Shown here: piece by piece, positions 1 to 8,668 of the stretch
Numbering within the stretch: position 1 is the stretch's first letter
How the letters are laid out: each line of letters begins with the position of its first letter
From: Mariniphaga sediminis
GTDB lineage: Bacteria; Bacteroidota; Bacteroidia; Bacteroidales; Prolixibacteraceae
Assembly: GCF_003573545.1 (NCBI RefSeq)
Contig: NZ_QWET01000008.1
Coordinates: forward strand, 124,001-188,000
Reading direction: 5' to 3'
Length of the DNA: 64,000 nt
Program-made: the position numbers and the translations under genes
Notes under the pieces: model-generated
Told to the model about the DNA's origin: nothing
The model's input: the letters and a program-made list of their open reading frames with translations, nothing else
Database searches by the model: none

Positions 1-44
1 GTTTATTTTGTGTTTTGCACCCGCCTGTCAAAAAATATATTTTG

Positions 45-1052
45 ATGAAAAAACTGAAAAGATACCTGCTTATTCTCTTGGTGGTTTTAGTCGTAGCATA
101 CCTTTTAGGCCCCAAACCTCCCCGTCCCGAACTGAATAAAAACCTCCCCTCCCTGCCGGCCAGTATTAGTAATATTGAACCTTACATAAACAAAAAAGAA
201 GCGGAGGTAAACATCAAACCTGATAACGAAACACGGATTGCCTGGGCCAATGATTCGGTAAAAGAGCGTACAGATCACTGCCTGCTCTATCTGCATGGAT
301 TTTCAGCTTCATGGTACGAGGGGTACCCTGCCCATGTAACGTTTGCCCGTTACTTTGGAATGAATGCCTATCTGCCCCGGCTGGCTTCTCACGGAGTTGA
401 AACGGAAGATGCGCTAATCGATATGACACCCGACAACCTGTGGGAATCGGCCAAGGAAGCGCTGATGGTGGCACGCAGTCTGGGCAAAAAGGTCATTATT
501 ATGAGTACCTCTACCGGCGGCACACTTGGGTTACAACTGGCTGCAGACTTTCCCGAATATGTGGACGGCCTCATTTTATTTTCACCCAACATCAGAATTA
601 ACAATAGCGCCGCGTTCCTGCTCTCAAAACCATGGGGGCTGCAAATAGGCCGGAAGTTTAACGGAGGAAAGTACCGGATTACAAACGAAGACTTTCAGTC
701 CAAAGACTGCCAATACTGGAATTGTAAATACCGGATGGAAGCAGTGGTCTATTTACAACAACTGGTGGATGTCACCATGAAAAAGGAAACCTTCCGCAAG
801 GTGACGGCGCCGGTTTTCCTTGGTTATTATTTTAAAGACAAAGACAATCAGGACAAAACGGTAAAGGTGGATGCGATGCTGAAAATGTTTGATCAGCTGG
901 GAACTTCCTCCGATCGAAAAGTAAAACTCGCTTTCCCCGATGCCGGCGAACATGTAATTGCCTGTGAGTTGACCTCCGGCGCTGTAGACAATGTCATCAG
1001 GGAAACAATTAATTTTGGAAAAGAGGTTTTGCTACTGGATCCGGCCAACTGA
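45..1052 (+). CDS. Membrane-anchored alpha/beta hydrolase (carboxylesterase-like)
   Basis: The protein begins with an N-terminal hydrophobic anchor (KRYLLILLVVLVVAYLLG) followed by an alpha/beta-hydrolase domain. An oxyanion-type segment YLHGFSASWYEGYP lies near residue 85, a nucleophile elbow of the form S-T-S-T-G-G near residue 155, and a candidate catalytic His in DAGEHVIA near the C-terminus. The ATG at 45 is preferred over the in-frame TTG at 15 because it starts directly at the positively charged end of the anchor. The substrate cannot be read from the sequence; the family includes esterases and lipases. deoC follows after 90 bases on the same strand, with no evident functional link. 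Confidence 0.75.
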   Translation: MKKLKRYLLILLVVLVVAYLLGPKPPRPELNKNLPSLPASISNIEPYINKKEAEVNIKPDNETRIAWANDSVKERTDHCLLYLHGFSASWYEGYPAHVTFARYFGMNAYLPRLASHGVETEDALIDMTPDNLWESAKEALMVARSLGKKVIIMSTSTGGTLGLQLAADFPEYVDGLILFSPNIRINNSAAFLLSKPWGLQIGRKFNGGKYRITNEDFQSKDCQYWNCKYRMEAVVYLQQLVDVTMKKETFRKVTAPVFLGYYFKDKDNQDKTVKVDAMLKMFDQLGTSSDRKVKLAFPDAGEHVIACELTSGAVDNVIRETINFGKEVLLLDPAN

Positions 1053-1142
1053 ATTGGGTTCAGACATTCCAACAGGAAACACATTCTGGAAGCCAGGGCA
1101 ACAAAGTACTCCCAAGGTTTTTTATAATTTAAAAAGAAAAGT

Positions 1143-1835
1143 ATGGATTCTAAAAATATCAGGAAAGACCAATTAGCTCAAACTATAGATCATGCCGTGC
1201 TGAAACCGGAATATACAGAAGCCGATTTACACCGTCATGCGCAAATGTGCATTAAACACAATGTATTCAGTATGTGCGTGAAGCCCTGCGACATTCGGGC
1301 AGCCAAAACACTTTTGGAGGGTAGCGGCGTAAAGGTTTCCTGTACGTTAAGTTTCCCACATGGTGCCGACGCCACCGCAGTCAAAGCCTTTCAGGCAGAG
1401 CAAGCCATTAAAGACGGAGTAGACGAGATCGACATGGTCATGAACATCGGGAAGTTTTTGGGCGAAGATGATTATTACGTAATAGAAGACATAAAAGCGG
1501 TGGTGGATGTAGCGCATAAACACGGCGTTTTGGTTAAAGTTATCCAGGAAAGCGGGTACCTTACGTTAGAACAGGTTGCCAAAGCCTGTGAACTGGCCCA
1601 CGCGGCAGGTGCCGATTTTGTAAAAACGTCCACCGGTTTCGGACCGGGGAAAGCAACTCCTGAAATTGTGGAGGTGATGGTAAAAACAGTGGAAGGAAAA
1701 ATGAAAGTGAAAGCCTCCGGTGGTATCCGCACCTGGGATGAAGCTGTCACTTTTCTGGAACTTGGGGCCGATCGTCTGGGCATCGGCTCAACGGAAGCTG
1801 TCCTGAATGGCGGGAAAGCAAATGGTGGCTACTGA
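1143..1835 (+). CDS. deoC: Deoxyribose-phosphate aldolase
   Basis: DeoC cleaves 2-deoxyribose-5-phosphate to glyceraldehyde-3-phosphate and acetaldehyde in cytosolic deoxynucleoside catabolism. The protein is 230 aa, the usual short DeoC length. The Schiff-base lysine is in DFVKTSTGFG (K161), the proton-relay lysine in KVKASGGIRT (K190), and the DEIDMVMNIG strand carries the conserved Asp (D97). The final glycine-rich phosphate-binding segment (DRLGIGST) is present. The ATG at 1143 gives a full-length N-terminus. No nucleoside phosphorylase or deoxyribose kinase is adjacent. Confidence 0.95.
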   Translation: MDSKNIRKDQLAQTIDHAVLKPEYTEADLHRHAQMCIKHNVFSMCVKPCDIRAAKTLLEGSGVKVSCTLSFPHGADATAVKAFQAEQAIKDGVDEIDMVMNIGKFLGEDDYYVIEDIKAVVDVAHKHGVLVKVIQESGYLTLEQVAKACELAHAAGADFVKTSTGFGPGKATPEIVEVMVKTVEGKMKVKASGGIRTWDEAVTFLELGADRLGIGSTEAVLNGGKANGGY

Positions 1836-1892
1836 TTTTATTTCTACAAAAAAATCCAACATATTTGTACCCCTTTTCAAAAAAGGAACAGT

Positions 1893-3023
1893 ATGTATTT
1901 TTTAAACGGAGACAGAATCTACATAAAACCCCAAAACAGTTGCGCCGGTTTTGACAATCAACTGCTGGATTGCTTATTTCAATTGAAAAATTTCAATGCG
2001 TCTAAAAAAATTTTCAAACTGAATTTTTTTGTCGACACCGCTTCGGAAGAGGACTACCAGAACCTTTCGGCAAAGCTGGAAAAACAGGTAGGCGAAAAGT
2101 TCCCCTCCCCCGTTGTTGTCTGTCTTATTGCACAACCTCCGTTAACATGCCGGGTGCTTGTGGAAGCATTTTATTATGATTCAACCTTGTGGCAGGCCGG
2201 TTTAATTCATGATAAGAACGGAACCGCCATCCTTTTTAAGCGGGAAAAAACGGAAGTCCTCATTGGCAATGTACAATCGAACAGGATAAACACATGCCGT
2301 AAAAATGCGGAGATTGCTTTCTCAGCACTAGAAGGATTACTGCAACAGGCCGCACTGCCGGTTGATTCAGTCATACGCCAATGGAATTATATCGAAAATA
2401 TTCTTGGGATGGACAATGGCAGACAGTGTTACCAGGAGTTTAACAATGTCCGCTCGGCTTTTTACTCCGGGTATTTTGACAAAACAGGATATCCGGCTGC
2501 CACCGGCATTGGGATAAACCGCGGAGGGGTGCTTATTGAATTTGTTGCCGTGAATTCCCGTGATGCTGTCAGTATCCCGCTGGATAATCCGGAGCAGGTA
2601 GCTGCCCACGACTATAGCAAAAAAGTACTGGTTGCAGATAAACCCGAAGAGAAGTCCACCCCTAAATTTGAACGTGCCCGCTACTTTGAATTGTTTAAAA
2701 AAAAGATGGTCTTTATTTCAGGAACAGCTTCTATCCGGGGAGAAAAAACGGTGGGCACCGGAGATCCTGTTGAACAAACCCGGATAACCATAAATAACAT
2801 TCAGCAATTATATTCTCCGGAACAGCTTTTAAAAATCTCAGGGAACCTCCTTCAGCCCCAATACGGACATGCCCGGGTATATATAAAAAACAGAAAAGAC
2901 TTTGCAGCCGTAAAAAGAACCTTTAAAAAGTACTATGGTAACCTTCCTGTGGTGTACATCATAGCCGATATTTGCCGGGACGATTTACTGGTAGAAATTG
3001 AAGGAAAAGTGATTCTGGAATAA
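1893..3023 (+). CDS. Chorismatase-like protein (FkbO/Hyg5/XanB2 type, RidA fold)
   Basis: This 376 aa protein has no signal peptide. Two RidA/YjgF-like halves can be recognised. The first contains IRQWNYIENI (about 161-170), a YQEFNNVRSAFY segment and YPAATGIGI (about 200-208). The second contains FISGTASIRG (about 274-283), GDPVEQT (about 290-296) and NNIQQL. These phrases are typical of the chorismatase family (FkbO, Hyg5, XanB2), which hydrolyses chorismate to dihydroxycyclohexadiene-carboxylates or hydroxybenzoates. The family call is recognised by eye and the exact product is unknown. The gene stands alone, with no polyketide or aryl-polyene genes near it. It ends before a strong inverted repeat. 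A more general RidA-superfamily role cannot be excluded. Confidence 0.6.
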   Translation: MYFLNGDRIYIKPQNSCAGFDNQLLDCLFQLKNFNASKKIFKLNFFVDTASEEDYQNLSAKLEKQVGEKFPSPVVVCLIAQPPLTCRVLVEAFYYDSTLWQAGLIHDKNGTAILFKREKTEVLIGNVQSNRINTCRKNAEIAFSALEGLLQQAALPVDSVIRQWNYIENILGMDNGRQCYQEFNNVRSAFYSGYFDKTGYPAATGIGINRGGVLIEFVAVNSRDAVSIPLDNPEQVAAHDYSKKVLVADKPEEKSTPKFERARYFELFKKKMVFISGTASIRGEKTVGTGDPVEQTRITINNIQQLYSPEQLLKISGNLLQPQYGHARVYIKNRKDFAAVKRTFKKYYGNLPVVYIIADICRDDLLVEIEGKVILE

Positions 3024-3084
3024 ATTTACAGGTTGTATTGAAACAGCCCCCTAAAACAAAACCCGGCTTTTACGATTCAAAAAA

Positions 3085-3141
3085 CAGGATGGTTTATCAG
3101 GACTGACAGCGTACTAATCCTGTCAGTCCTGATAAACCTGT
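3085..3141. terminator. Bidirectional terminator, 19-bp perfect inverted repeat
   Basis: The arms GGTTTATCAGGACTGACAG (3091-3109) and its exact reverse complement (3120-3138) flank a 10-base loop. The hairpin sits between the convergent chorismatase-like gene and the TonB receptor gene. Read on the minus strand, the stem is followed a few bases later by a run of six T, so it fits a rho-independent terminator for the TonB receptor best. Confidence 0.8.
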
Positions 3142-3148
3142 GAAATTT

Positions 3149-5590
3149 CTAAAATTTAAAATCCACCCCTACCATAAAATGCCGTCCGGCCTGCGGGAAA
3201 TAGCCGTCCATTTTGAAGCGTTCCCCACCCAGGGAGTAAGAATACACCCAGGCATTGCTTTCATACATTTCGTTAAAAAGATTATTAACCATCAGATGAA
3301 GCCCCATTTCATCGAACAATCCGGGTTTAAACGAATAATCGATTTTCAGGTTGTTCACAAAATAGGCATCCAGACTACGTTCATCACTGGAAGAATTATC
3401 TATGTACTGTTTACCAACATAAGAGGAGATCAGTGCCACGTTCAGGTTTTTGGCAGGTTCAAAAACGAGCTGACTGTTGGCAACAACATTGGGAGAAAAT
3501 GCAATGTCGGTAGTACCCAGTTCTATAATATCATGTTCTCCGGTGTCCCAGTTATCTATATACTCCGAAAAATCCTTGATTTTATTCTGGCTGAATGTGG
3601 CGTTTACCTGCCACTTCAAATTACGGGCAATGAGCACTCCGGCCTGTAATTCAATCCCAGCCCGGTAGCTGTCGTCCACATTCACCATTATAGGCGATCC
3701 TACATTGTTTAATTCACCCGTTTGCACCAGTTGGTTTTTGTAGTTCATGTAGTAAAAATTGACACTCCCGGTGAAGGTGGCTGAGTGAAATCCATAGCCT
3801 GCTTCCCAGTCGTTCATGGTTTCACTTACCGGTGTTTTCTGCGATGGGTCTATATCGACATAGGCCGTCCGGTTAGGTTCGCGATTGGCCCTGGCAAAAG
3901 AGATGTACAAATCCTGGTTATCGGCCGGTTCGTAAAAAACACCCAGCTTCGGATTGAAAAAATTAAATTTATGTTCCTGCGAAATGTCGCGTAAATCATC
4001 GTCGATTCCTTCTATACGATAGTCGATCCGGCGGTATTGCAAATCGGCAAACAGGTTCAGCTTTTCAGCTACCTGGTAACTGTATTTTGCATAGACGTTT
4101 AAATCTTTTTTCAGTCCGTTACCATTGTACCATTCATGATTATAATCCGTTTCGCCCAGGTATTGTCCCCAGATTACATTCCCAAAATGATCGCCGTCGT
4201 AGGTACTCCAACCACCGCCAAAGGTAAAATCGCTTTTGTTTTTGTTGTAATTGAGCGAAAAGGTAAGTCCGTAGAAATGGTTGTCAAGCCACTTACGATC
4301 CACTACGTCCGACGACCCGATTGTATCATTTCCAACAATCACATCCGGGATCCGATAATCCTCAAGGTCTTCATCGGCCCGGTAATTCTCATAATAGCCT
4401 TTCCCCCGGGTGTAGTGCCCCGATGCATTTAAATTCAGCGCCTGATTAAATTTGTGTGAAAAATGTAACTGGTAATGATCCTGTTGATAGTTGTCCACCT
4501 GGTTTTCGTAAGTATACAGGTTGTATGTACGGCTGTCAGAATTTATCATTTCCTGCGTTTCTTTAGGCGAATAAAGCCAGTGTTCCCCATAACGCTGCAT
4601 CCCTTCCAGATCATTGTTCAACCTAACCGAGGGCACCCCGTTCCAAGCCTGGTAGGTTCTTTCCAAACCAGAAAAAACATTGACTTTCACCACGGTGTTT
4701 CCGGAATAATATCCGCCTGAAACATAAAATGATTTCAGGTTGGAAAAAGCCCGGTCGATAAAACCGTCGGAGTCCACATGCGACAGACGCGCATCAAGGG
4801 TGAATTTTCCATCGAGCAGGCCGGTACCGGCCAAAACAGTATTTTTAAAAGTATTGAACGAACCGGCAGCCGTTTTATATTCCGCATAGGCATCCTTCCT
4901 GAGTGTATTGGTTTGCAGGTTAATGGTAGCGCCAAATGCCGCTGCGCCGTTGGTAGAAGTACCTACCCCGCGCTGAATTTGAATATTTTCAAGAGACGAA
5001 GCCAAATCCGGCTGATCCACAAACCATGTTCCGTGTGATTCAGCATCGTTAAGCGGAACACCGTTCACCGTTACATTGATTCGGTTGAGATCGGTTCCAC
5101 GGATTCGGAAGTTGGTGTATCCCACACCGGCGCCGGCATCGGAGGTTGCAACAAATGAGGGACTCAACTGGAGCAGGTACGGTATGTCCTGTCCCATGTT
5201 CCGGGAGGAAATTTCATCTCCCGAAATATTGGTGTACGCCACAGGCGTTTTGTCCCTGGCACGGGTAGCTTCCACCAGAACTTCGCCGGTCATAACGGTG
5301 GCGGGCTCCAGGTCGATGTTGATTTCGCCGGCTGAAGGAATAACCACAGGTACTTCTTTGGTTTCGTACCCCACGAATGAGGCTTTCAATACATACTTGC
5401 CCTTTTTAATGTTTCGGAACTCGAAACTCCCGTCGCTATGGGCGGAAGAACCGTAAAAAGTTTTTTCAATAACGACGCTGGCTCCCGGCAACGGCTCTCC
5501 GCTCCCGGTAACAGTTCCTTTCAGGTTGTGCTGTCCCAGCGCAGCAAAAACCATCAGTTGCAGAAGCAACCAAATACTTAAGCATTTCAT
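3149..5590 (-). CDS. TonB-dependent outer-membrane receptor under TPP riboswitch (probable thiamine importer)
   Basis: This 813 aa outer-membrane receptor has an N-terminal signal peptide (LLLQLMVFAALGQ) and a carboxypeptidase-regulatory-like beta-sandwich (about 22-100). A plug domain follows (TPVAYTNISGDEI... FRIRGTDLNRINVTVNGVPLNDAESHGTW, about 110-230), then a beta-barrel ending in an aromatic residue (MVGVDFKF). A TPP riboswitch lies directly upstream, so the likely substrate is thiamine or a thiamine precursor or phosphate. This assignment rests on the riboswitch and on the known regulon of Bacteroidota thiamine receptors, not on a substrate motif. No pnuT or tnr3-like partner gene is adjacent. 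Expression should fall when thiamine pyrophosphate is abundant. Confidence 0.85.
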   Translation of the reverse strand: MKCLSIWLLLQLMVFAALGQHNLKGTVTGSGEPLPGASVVIEKTFYGSSAHSDGSFEFRNIKKGKYVLKASFVGYETKEVPVVIPSAGEINIDLEPATVMTGEVLVEATRARDKTPVAYTNISGDEISSRNMGQDIPYLLQLSPSFVATSDAGAGVGYTNFRIRGTDLNRINVTVNGVPLNDAESHGTWFVDQPDLASSLENIQIQRGVGTSTNGAAAFGATINLQTNTLRKDAYAEYKTAAGSFNTFKNTVLAGTGLLDGKFTLDARLSHVDSDGFIDRAFSNLKSFYVSGGYYSGNTVVKVNVFSGLERTYQAWNGVPSVRLNNDLEGMQRYGEHWLYSPKETQEMINSDSRTYNLYTYENQVDNYQQDHYQLHFSHKFNQALNLNASGHYTRGKGYYENYRADEDLEDYRIPDVIVGNDTIGSSDVVDRKWLDNHFYGLTFSLNYNKNKSDFTFGGGWSTYDGDHFGNVIWGQYLGETDYNHEWYNGNGLKKDLNVYAKYSYQVAEKLNLFADLQYRRIDYRIEGIDDDLRDISQEHKFNFFNPKLGVFYEPADNQDLYISFARANREPNRTAYVDIDPSQKTPVSETMNDWEAGYGFHSATFTGSVNFYYMNYKNQLVQTGELNNVGSPIMVNVDDSYRAGIELQAGVLIARNLKWQVNATFSQNKIKDFSEYIDNWDTGEHDIIELGTTDIAFSPNVVANSQLVFEPAKNLNVALISSYVGKQYIDNSSSDERSLDAYFVNNLKIDYSFKPGLFDEMGLHLMVNNLFNEMYESNAWVYSYSLGGERFKMDGYFPQAGRHFMVGVDFKF

Positions 5591-5617
5591 TTTTAGAATT
5601 TTTGGTTATAAACTAAC

Positions 5618-5720
5618 CAATGGAGTGGGACGAATCCCTTTTTGCCCTCCCTTCGCCGGCATTACCCGGATCAGGTGTTGTGGGTATGATCTCAGCCCTT
5701 ATATTTAAGGCACCCCATTG
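5618..5720 (-). promoter_or_regulatory. TPP (THI-element) riboswitch
   Basis: On the minus strand the leader reads GGGGTGCC, then a small stem, GGGCTGAGATCATACCC, ACACCTGATCCGGGTAATGC and CGGCGAAGGGA. This is the conserved THI-box order with the CUGAGA and CCUGAUC..GGUAAUGC..GCGAAGGGA boxes. Beyond the core there is a GGGA-UUCG-UCCC tetraloop hairpin (5627-5638) and an outer CAATGG/CCATTG pairing (5715-5720 with 5618-5623) that would enclose the whole element. The outer 3' strand ends about 28 bases before the start codon. The control mode is therefore probably translational or folding-based, since no T-tract terminator is visible. Confidence 0.93.
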
Positions 5721-5734
5721 CGTAAATGTCGGCA

Positions 5735-5766
5735 CAAATTTAAAAAGGTTTTTTTGAATGGGCAAA
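5735..5766 (-). promoter_or_regulatory. Bacteroidota-type promoter for the TPP-regulated receptor
   Basis: On the minus strand TTTG (5763-5766), a 20-base spacer and TAAATTTG (5735-5742) match the TTTG-N(19-21)-TAnnTTTG consensus of the primary Bacteroidota sigma factor. The predicted transcription start near 5728 lies a few bases before the riboswitch 5' strand. Confidence 0.75.
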
Positions 5767-5890
5767 ACGAAACGTTGAAATAAAGCCTGCTGCTTCGGGC
5801 TCTCTCAGAACGCCCGGCGTCCTGAAACTCCTGCGGCCCTGCTTTAATCTGCTATATATAAATCTCTTGCCTTCAACGAGGGCTAATTAA

Positions 5891-5928
5891 CAAAAACCTG
5901 CCAGGATTTCAAAATCCCGACAGGTTTG
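5891..5928 (-). terminator. Terminator downstream of the S9 peptidase gene
   Basis: The interrupted hairpin pairs AAACCTG (5894-5900) with CAGGTTT (5921-5927), and GGATTT with AAATCC inside it. Read on the minus strand it is followed by TTTTTG. It lies about 110 bases past the stop of the S9 peptidase gene and upstream of the receptor promoter, so it separates the two units. Confidence 0.65.
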
Positions 5929-6040
5929 CCTGCTTTGCTTTTTACGGGGCGCGGCGTTTTGCAACTGCCCGGAATTGGCGGGTACCAGGCGGACAACTGG
6001 CGAAACACCACAATATAATGACAGTTATTTTAAAAAATTC

Positions 6041-7930
6041 TTATTCTTCGGCAGGTTTCAGATGTTCATCAAGGAAAGAGATCATGGCACGGTAAAAATC
6101 AAACCGGTTTTCTTCATTTCTGAAACCATGTCCCTCATTGTCTTTAACCATGTATTCCACATCAATTCCCCGTTCTTTCAACGCATTTACAATCTGATCT
6201 GATTCGTTTATGTTCACCCGGGGATCGTTGGCACCCTGGGCCACAAACAACGGGGCCTGGATTTTGTCGACATGGAATACCGGGGAAACATCGGCCAGCA
6301 AAAGGCTGTCGGTTTCGGGGTGGCCAACCATTTCGTAAAGCATGTCGAGCATTGGTTTCCAATAAGGGGGTATGGTTTTCATAAAGGTAAACATGTTGGA
6401 AACCCCCACATAATCTACACCGGCAGCATACAGTTCCGGAGTGAGCGTAAGACCGGCAAGTGTGGCGTATCCCCCGTAACTTCCACCATAAATGGCCACG
6501 CGGTCGGGGTCGGCAATTCCCTGATCAATAAGCCACTTCACCCCGTCAGAAATATCGTCCTGCATGGTGCGGCCCCATTGTTTAAATGATAATTCCCAAA
6601 ACTCCTTTCCGAATCCGGTAGAACCGCGGAAATTCATTTGTAACACAGCGTATCCGTTATTGGCAAGAAACTGTACTTCCGGATTGAAGCCCCAGTAGTC
6701 GCGGGCCCACGGACCGCCATGTGGGTTGATAACCACCGGCAGATTTGCCGCTTCATATCCTTTGGGAAGCGTCAGATACCCTTGAATAGTAAGGCCATCA
6801 CGCGATGTGTAGGAAACCGGCTTCATTTCACACAGGTTTTCTTCGTTGAGCCATGGACTTAGTTCAGCCAGTTTGGTCAAATCTTTTGTTGCTTTGTCAT
6901 AAAAGTAATAGGCGCCTCTGGTCCGGTCACTGTATGTACGAATCATAAATTTGTCTTCTGCCTTATTGTGGCTGCCCACTGCCACCTGGTAACCAGGAAG
7001 TTTTCCTTCCAGTTCCTTCTTCATTTTTTCCGCTTCGGCATCAAAAAAATGTTCTTTCTCCTTGTCGGTAGTCCATGTAACCGAAAGCAATTTTTTATCT
7101 TTTCTTGAATAATTGATTCCGTCAATGTCGGCCTCTTGCGTCTCAAACAAAACCTCGGCTTCTTTCCCGTTCTCCACATCAAATTTTACCAGTGCAATTT
7201 TATCTCTTTCAAGGTTAGACAAAGCATATATCATTTTATTATCGAAAGTAAAGAGCGCCGGCGACACTGTTTCCTTAAAATTTGTTGTCAGAACAGGCCG
7301 GAAATCTTCCTCTTCCGTATTGCGATAAAGAATGGTATTATTTACACCGTCAGATGTAATTGCCACCCTCAGTTTCCCGTCGTGGTCGGTCATCCAGCCT
7401 ACTATATTCCCGGGGTTTTCAGCCAGCATGGTCATCTCACCAGTCAGAACATTTAAACGGTAAGGATCAAAAACCGTAGGGTCACGTTTATTCAAACCGA
7501 CAATTATTTCATCGTCATCTTCTTTTAAATCGTCAATAATAGTTGTCCGTACTTTCTCAAAGACAGTCAGGCCTTTCAGGTCGCTCCCATCCGCATTCAC
7601 TCCATATAAATGGTAATTTTCATCTCCGCCTGTATCTTTCAGAAACAGAATACGATCGTTACCTTTCCACAGGTAACCGGCAATGTCGCGTTCTGTTTCA
7701 GCAGTAATTCGCAAAGCAGAGTCCGCCCCTGTTTCCTGTACAAAAACATTCATTCTTGACTCCCAGGGCGCCAGGTACGAAAAATATTCGCCATTTGGGG
7801 AAAGCCGGAAAGCCGTCTTCTCCGGATTCCGGAAAAAATCTTCCAATGGAATCTCCGGGGCCTTTTTGGGGGGTTGATTACATGCAATAAAAATGAACAA
7901 CAATGTGACAAAACCCAGCAATTTTTTCAT
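6041..7930 (-). CDS. S9 family prolyl-oligopeptidase-type lipoprotein
   Basis: This 629 aa serine peptidase has a lipoprotein signal (LLFIFIACNQPP, Cys near residue 18). An N-terminal beta-propeller-like region (about 30-370) precedes a C-terminal alpha/beta-hydrolase domain. The nucleophile is in YGGSYGGYATLAG (Ser about 484), the Asp in QGANDPRVN (about 569) and the His in NEGHGF (about 601). A GxxHGGPWARDYWGF-type segment forms the oxyanion region. Members of this family cleave short peptides, often dipeptides, from N-termini, here presumably in the periplasm. It is monocistronic, and the next gene on the other side is divergent. Confidence 0.9.
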   Translation of the reverse strand: MKKLLGFVTLLFIFIACNQPPKKAPEIPLEDFFRNPEKTAFRLSPNGEYFSYLAPWESRMNVFVQETGADSALRITAETERDIAGYLWKGNDRILFLKDTGGDENYHLYGVNADGSDLKGLTVFEKVRTTIIDDLKEDDDEIIVGLNKRDPTVFDPYRLNVLTGEMTMLAENPGNIVGWMTDHDGKLRVAITSDGVNNTILYRNTEEEDFRPVLTTNFKETVSPALFTFDNKMIYALSNLERDKIALVKFDVENGKEAEVLFETQEADIDGINYSRKDKKLLSVTWTTDKEKEHFFDAEAEKMKKELEGKLPGYQVAVGSHNKAEDKFMIRTYSDRTRGAYYFYDKATKDLTKLAELSPWLNEENLCEMKPVSYTSRDGLTIQGYLTLPKGYEAANLPVVINPHGGPWARDYWGFNPEVQFLANNGYAVLQMNFRGSTGFGKEFWELSFKQWGRTMQDDISDGVKWLIDQGIADPDRVAIYGGSYGGYATLAGLTLTPELYAAGVDYVGVSNMFTFMKTIPPYWKPMLDMLYEMVGHPETDSLLLADVSPVFHVDKIQAPLFVAQGANDPRVNINESDQIVNALKERGIDVEYMVKDNEGHGFRNEENRFDFYRAMISFLDEHLKPAEE

Positions 7931-8284
7931 AACAATCAGTTTTTAAGATTTTAAGTAATAAGTTCTTAAAAAATATTTGAAATTACAGTCAATTTCTTCT
8001 TTTTTAATCTATTTGCATATTTCTTTGAATAAAAAATGCCTTTCTGACCTGTACCCTAAGAATAAAAATTTACCCAGCTTAATGGGCTTAATTTCATTCC
8101 AAATGATAAAGTTCAAGTTTTAAGAGCGCGGTTTTAATTTTTGACAAACAGAAAAACCACGCCGGTCTGCAGAAAAATGGACAGAATCTCCTTTAGATAA
8201 ACAAACTGGAAAAATAAAATCAGGCGGAATAAATGCGTGGGATTAAAAAAGTAATTTTTATTTTCGCGACCATAAATTAAAATT
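7931..8284. other. Intergenic region between divergent genes
   Basis: This 354-base AT-rich spacer lies between the S9 peptidase gene (minus) and the hisI-like gene (plus) and must carry both promoters. A TATTTTCG at 8259-8266 is one base off the Bacteroidota -7 box and is placed correctly for the plus-strand operon, but I see no matching TTTG at the expected spacing. I see no ORF or RNA gene in it. Confidence 0.4.
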
Positions 8285-8668
8285 ATGGCAAAAGAATACA
8301 CGGAAGAATTACTTATCGATTTTGGATCGGATGGAAAAAAATTACTTCCAGTTGTAACGCAAGATTTTACAACGAAAGAAGTATTGATTTTATCGTTTGT
8401 AAACCAGGAAGCATTTGAGGAAACCCGCCGAAGCGGATATGCCACTTACTGGAGCCGCAGCCGGAATGAACTCTGGAAAAAAGGGCTCACTTCGGGCGAC
8501 CTGCTTCGGATGGAAGAAATAAGGATCAATTGCGAACAAAATTCACTGTTATACCTGGTTACACCGGAAGGGAAAGGTGCCTGCCATGCAAAGGATGAAT
8601 CCGGAATGCCTTTTAGCTCCTGTTACTACCGAAAAATAACCGATTCAAATAAACTGGAAAAAATCTAA
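8285..8668 (+). CDS. HisI-like protein (phosphoribosyl-AMP cyclohydrolase family, variant metal site)
   Basis: This 127 aa protein aligns along its whole length with HisI, which opens the purine ring of phosphoribosyl-AMP in histidine synthesis. Clear landmarks are YWSRSRNELWKKGLTSGD and three zinc-ligand cysteines (C83, C100, C113 in RINCEQN, GACHA and SSCYYR). The Mg-binding signature, normally D-C-D-x-D, reads N-C-E-Q-N here (N82, E84, N86). The fused HisE pyrophosphohydrolase domain found in many HisIE proteins is absent. Its stop overlaps the start of the HisG-like gene (TAATG), so the two are translated together. It may be a normal HisI of a divergent subfamily or a paralogue with another role. 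Confidence 0.75.
   Translation: MAKEYTEELLIDFGSDGKKLLPVVTQDFTTKEVLILSFVNQEAFEETRRSGYATYWSRSRNELWKKGLTSGDLLRMEEIRINCEQNSLLYLVTPEGKGACHAKDESGMPFSSCYYRKITDSNKLEKI

Noticed and set aside
3140-3649. Plus-strand ORF of 169 codons
   Set aside because: It is antisense to the end of the TonB receptor barrel and overlaps the terminator; no domain is visible.
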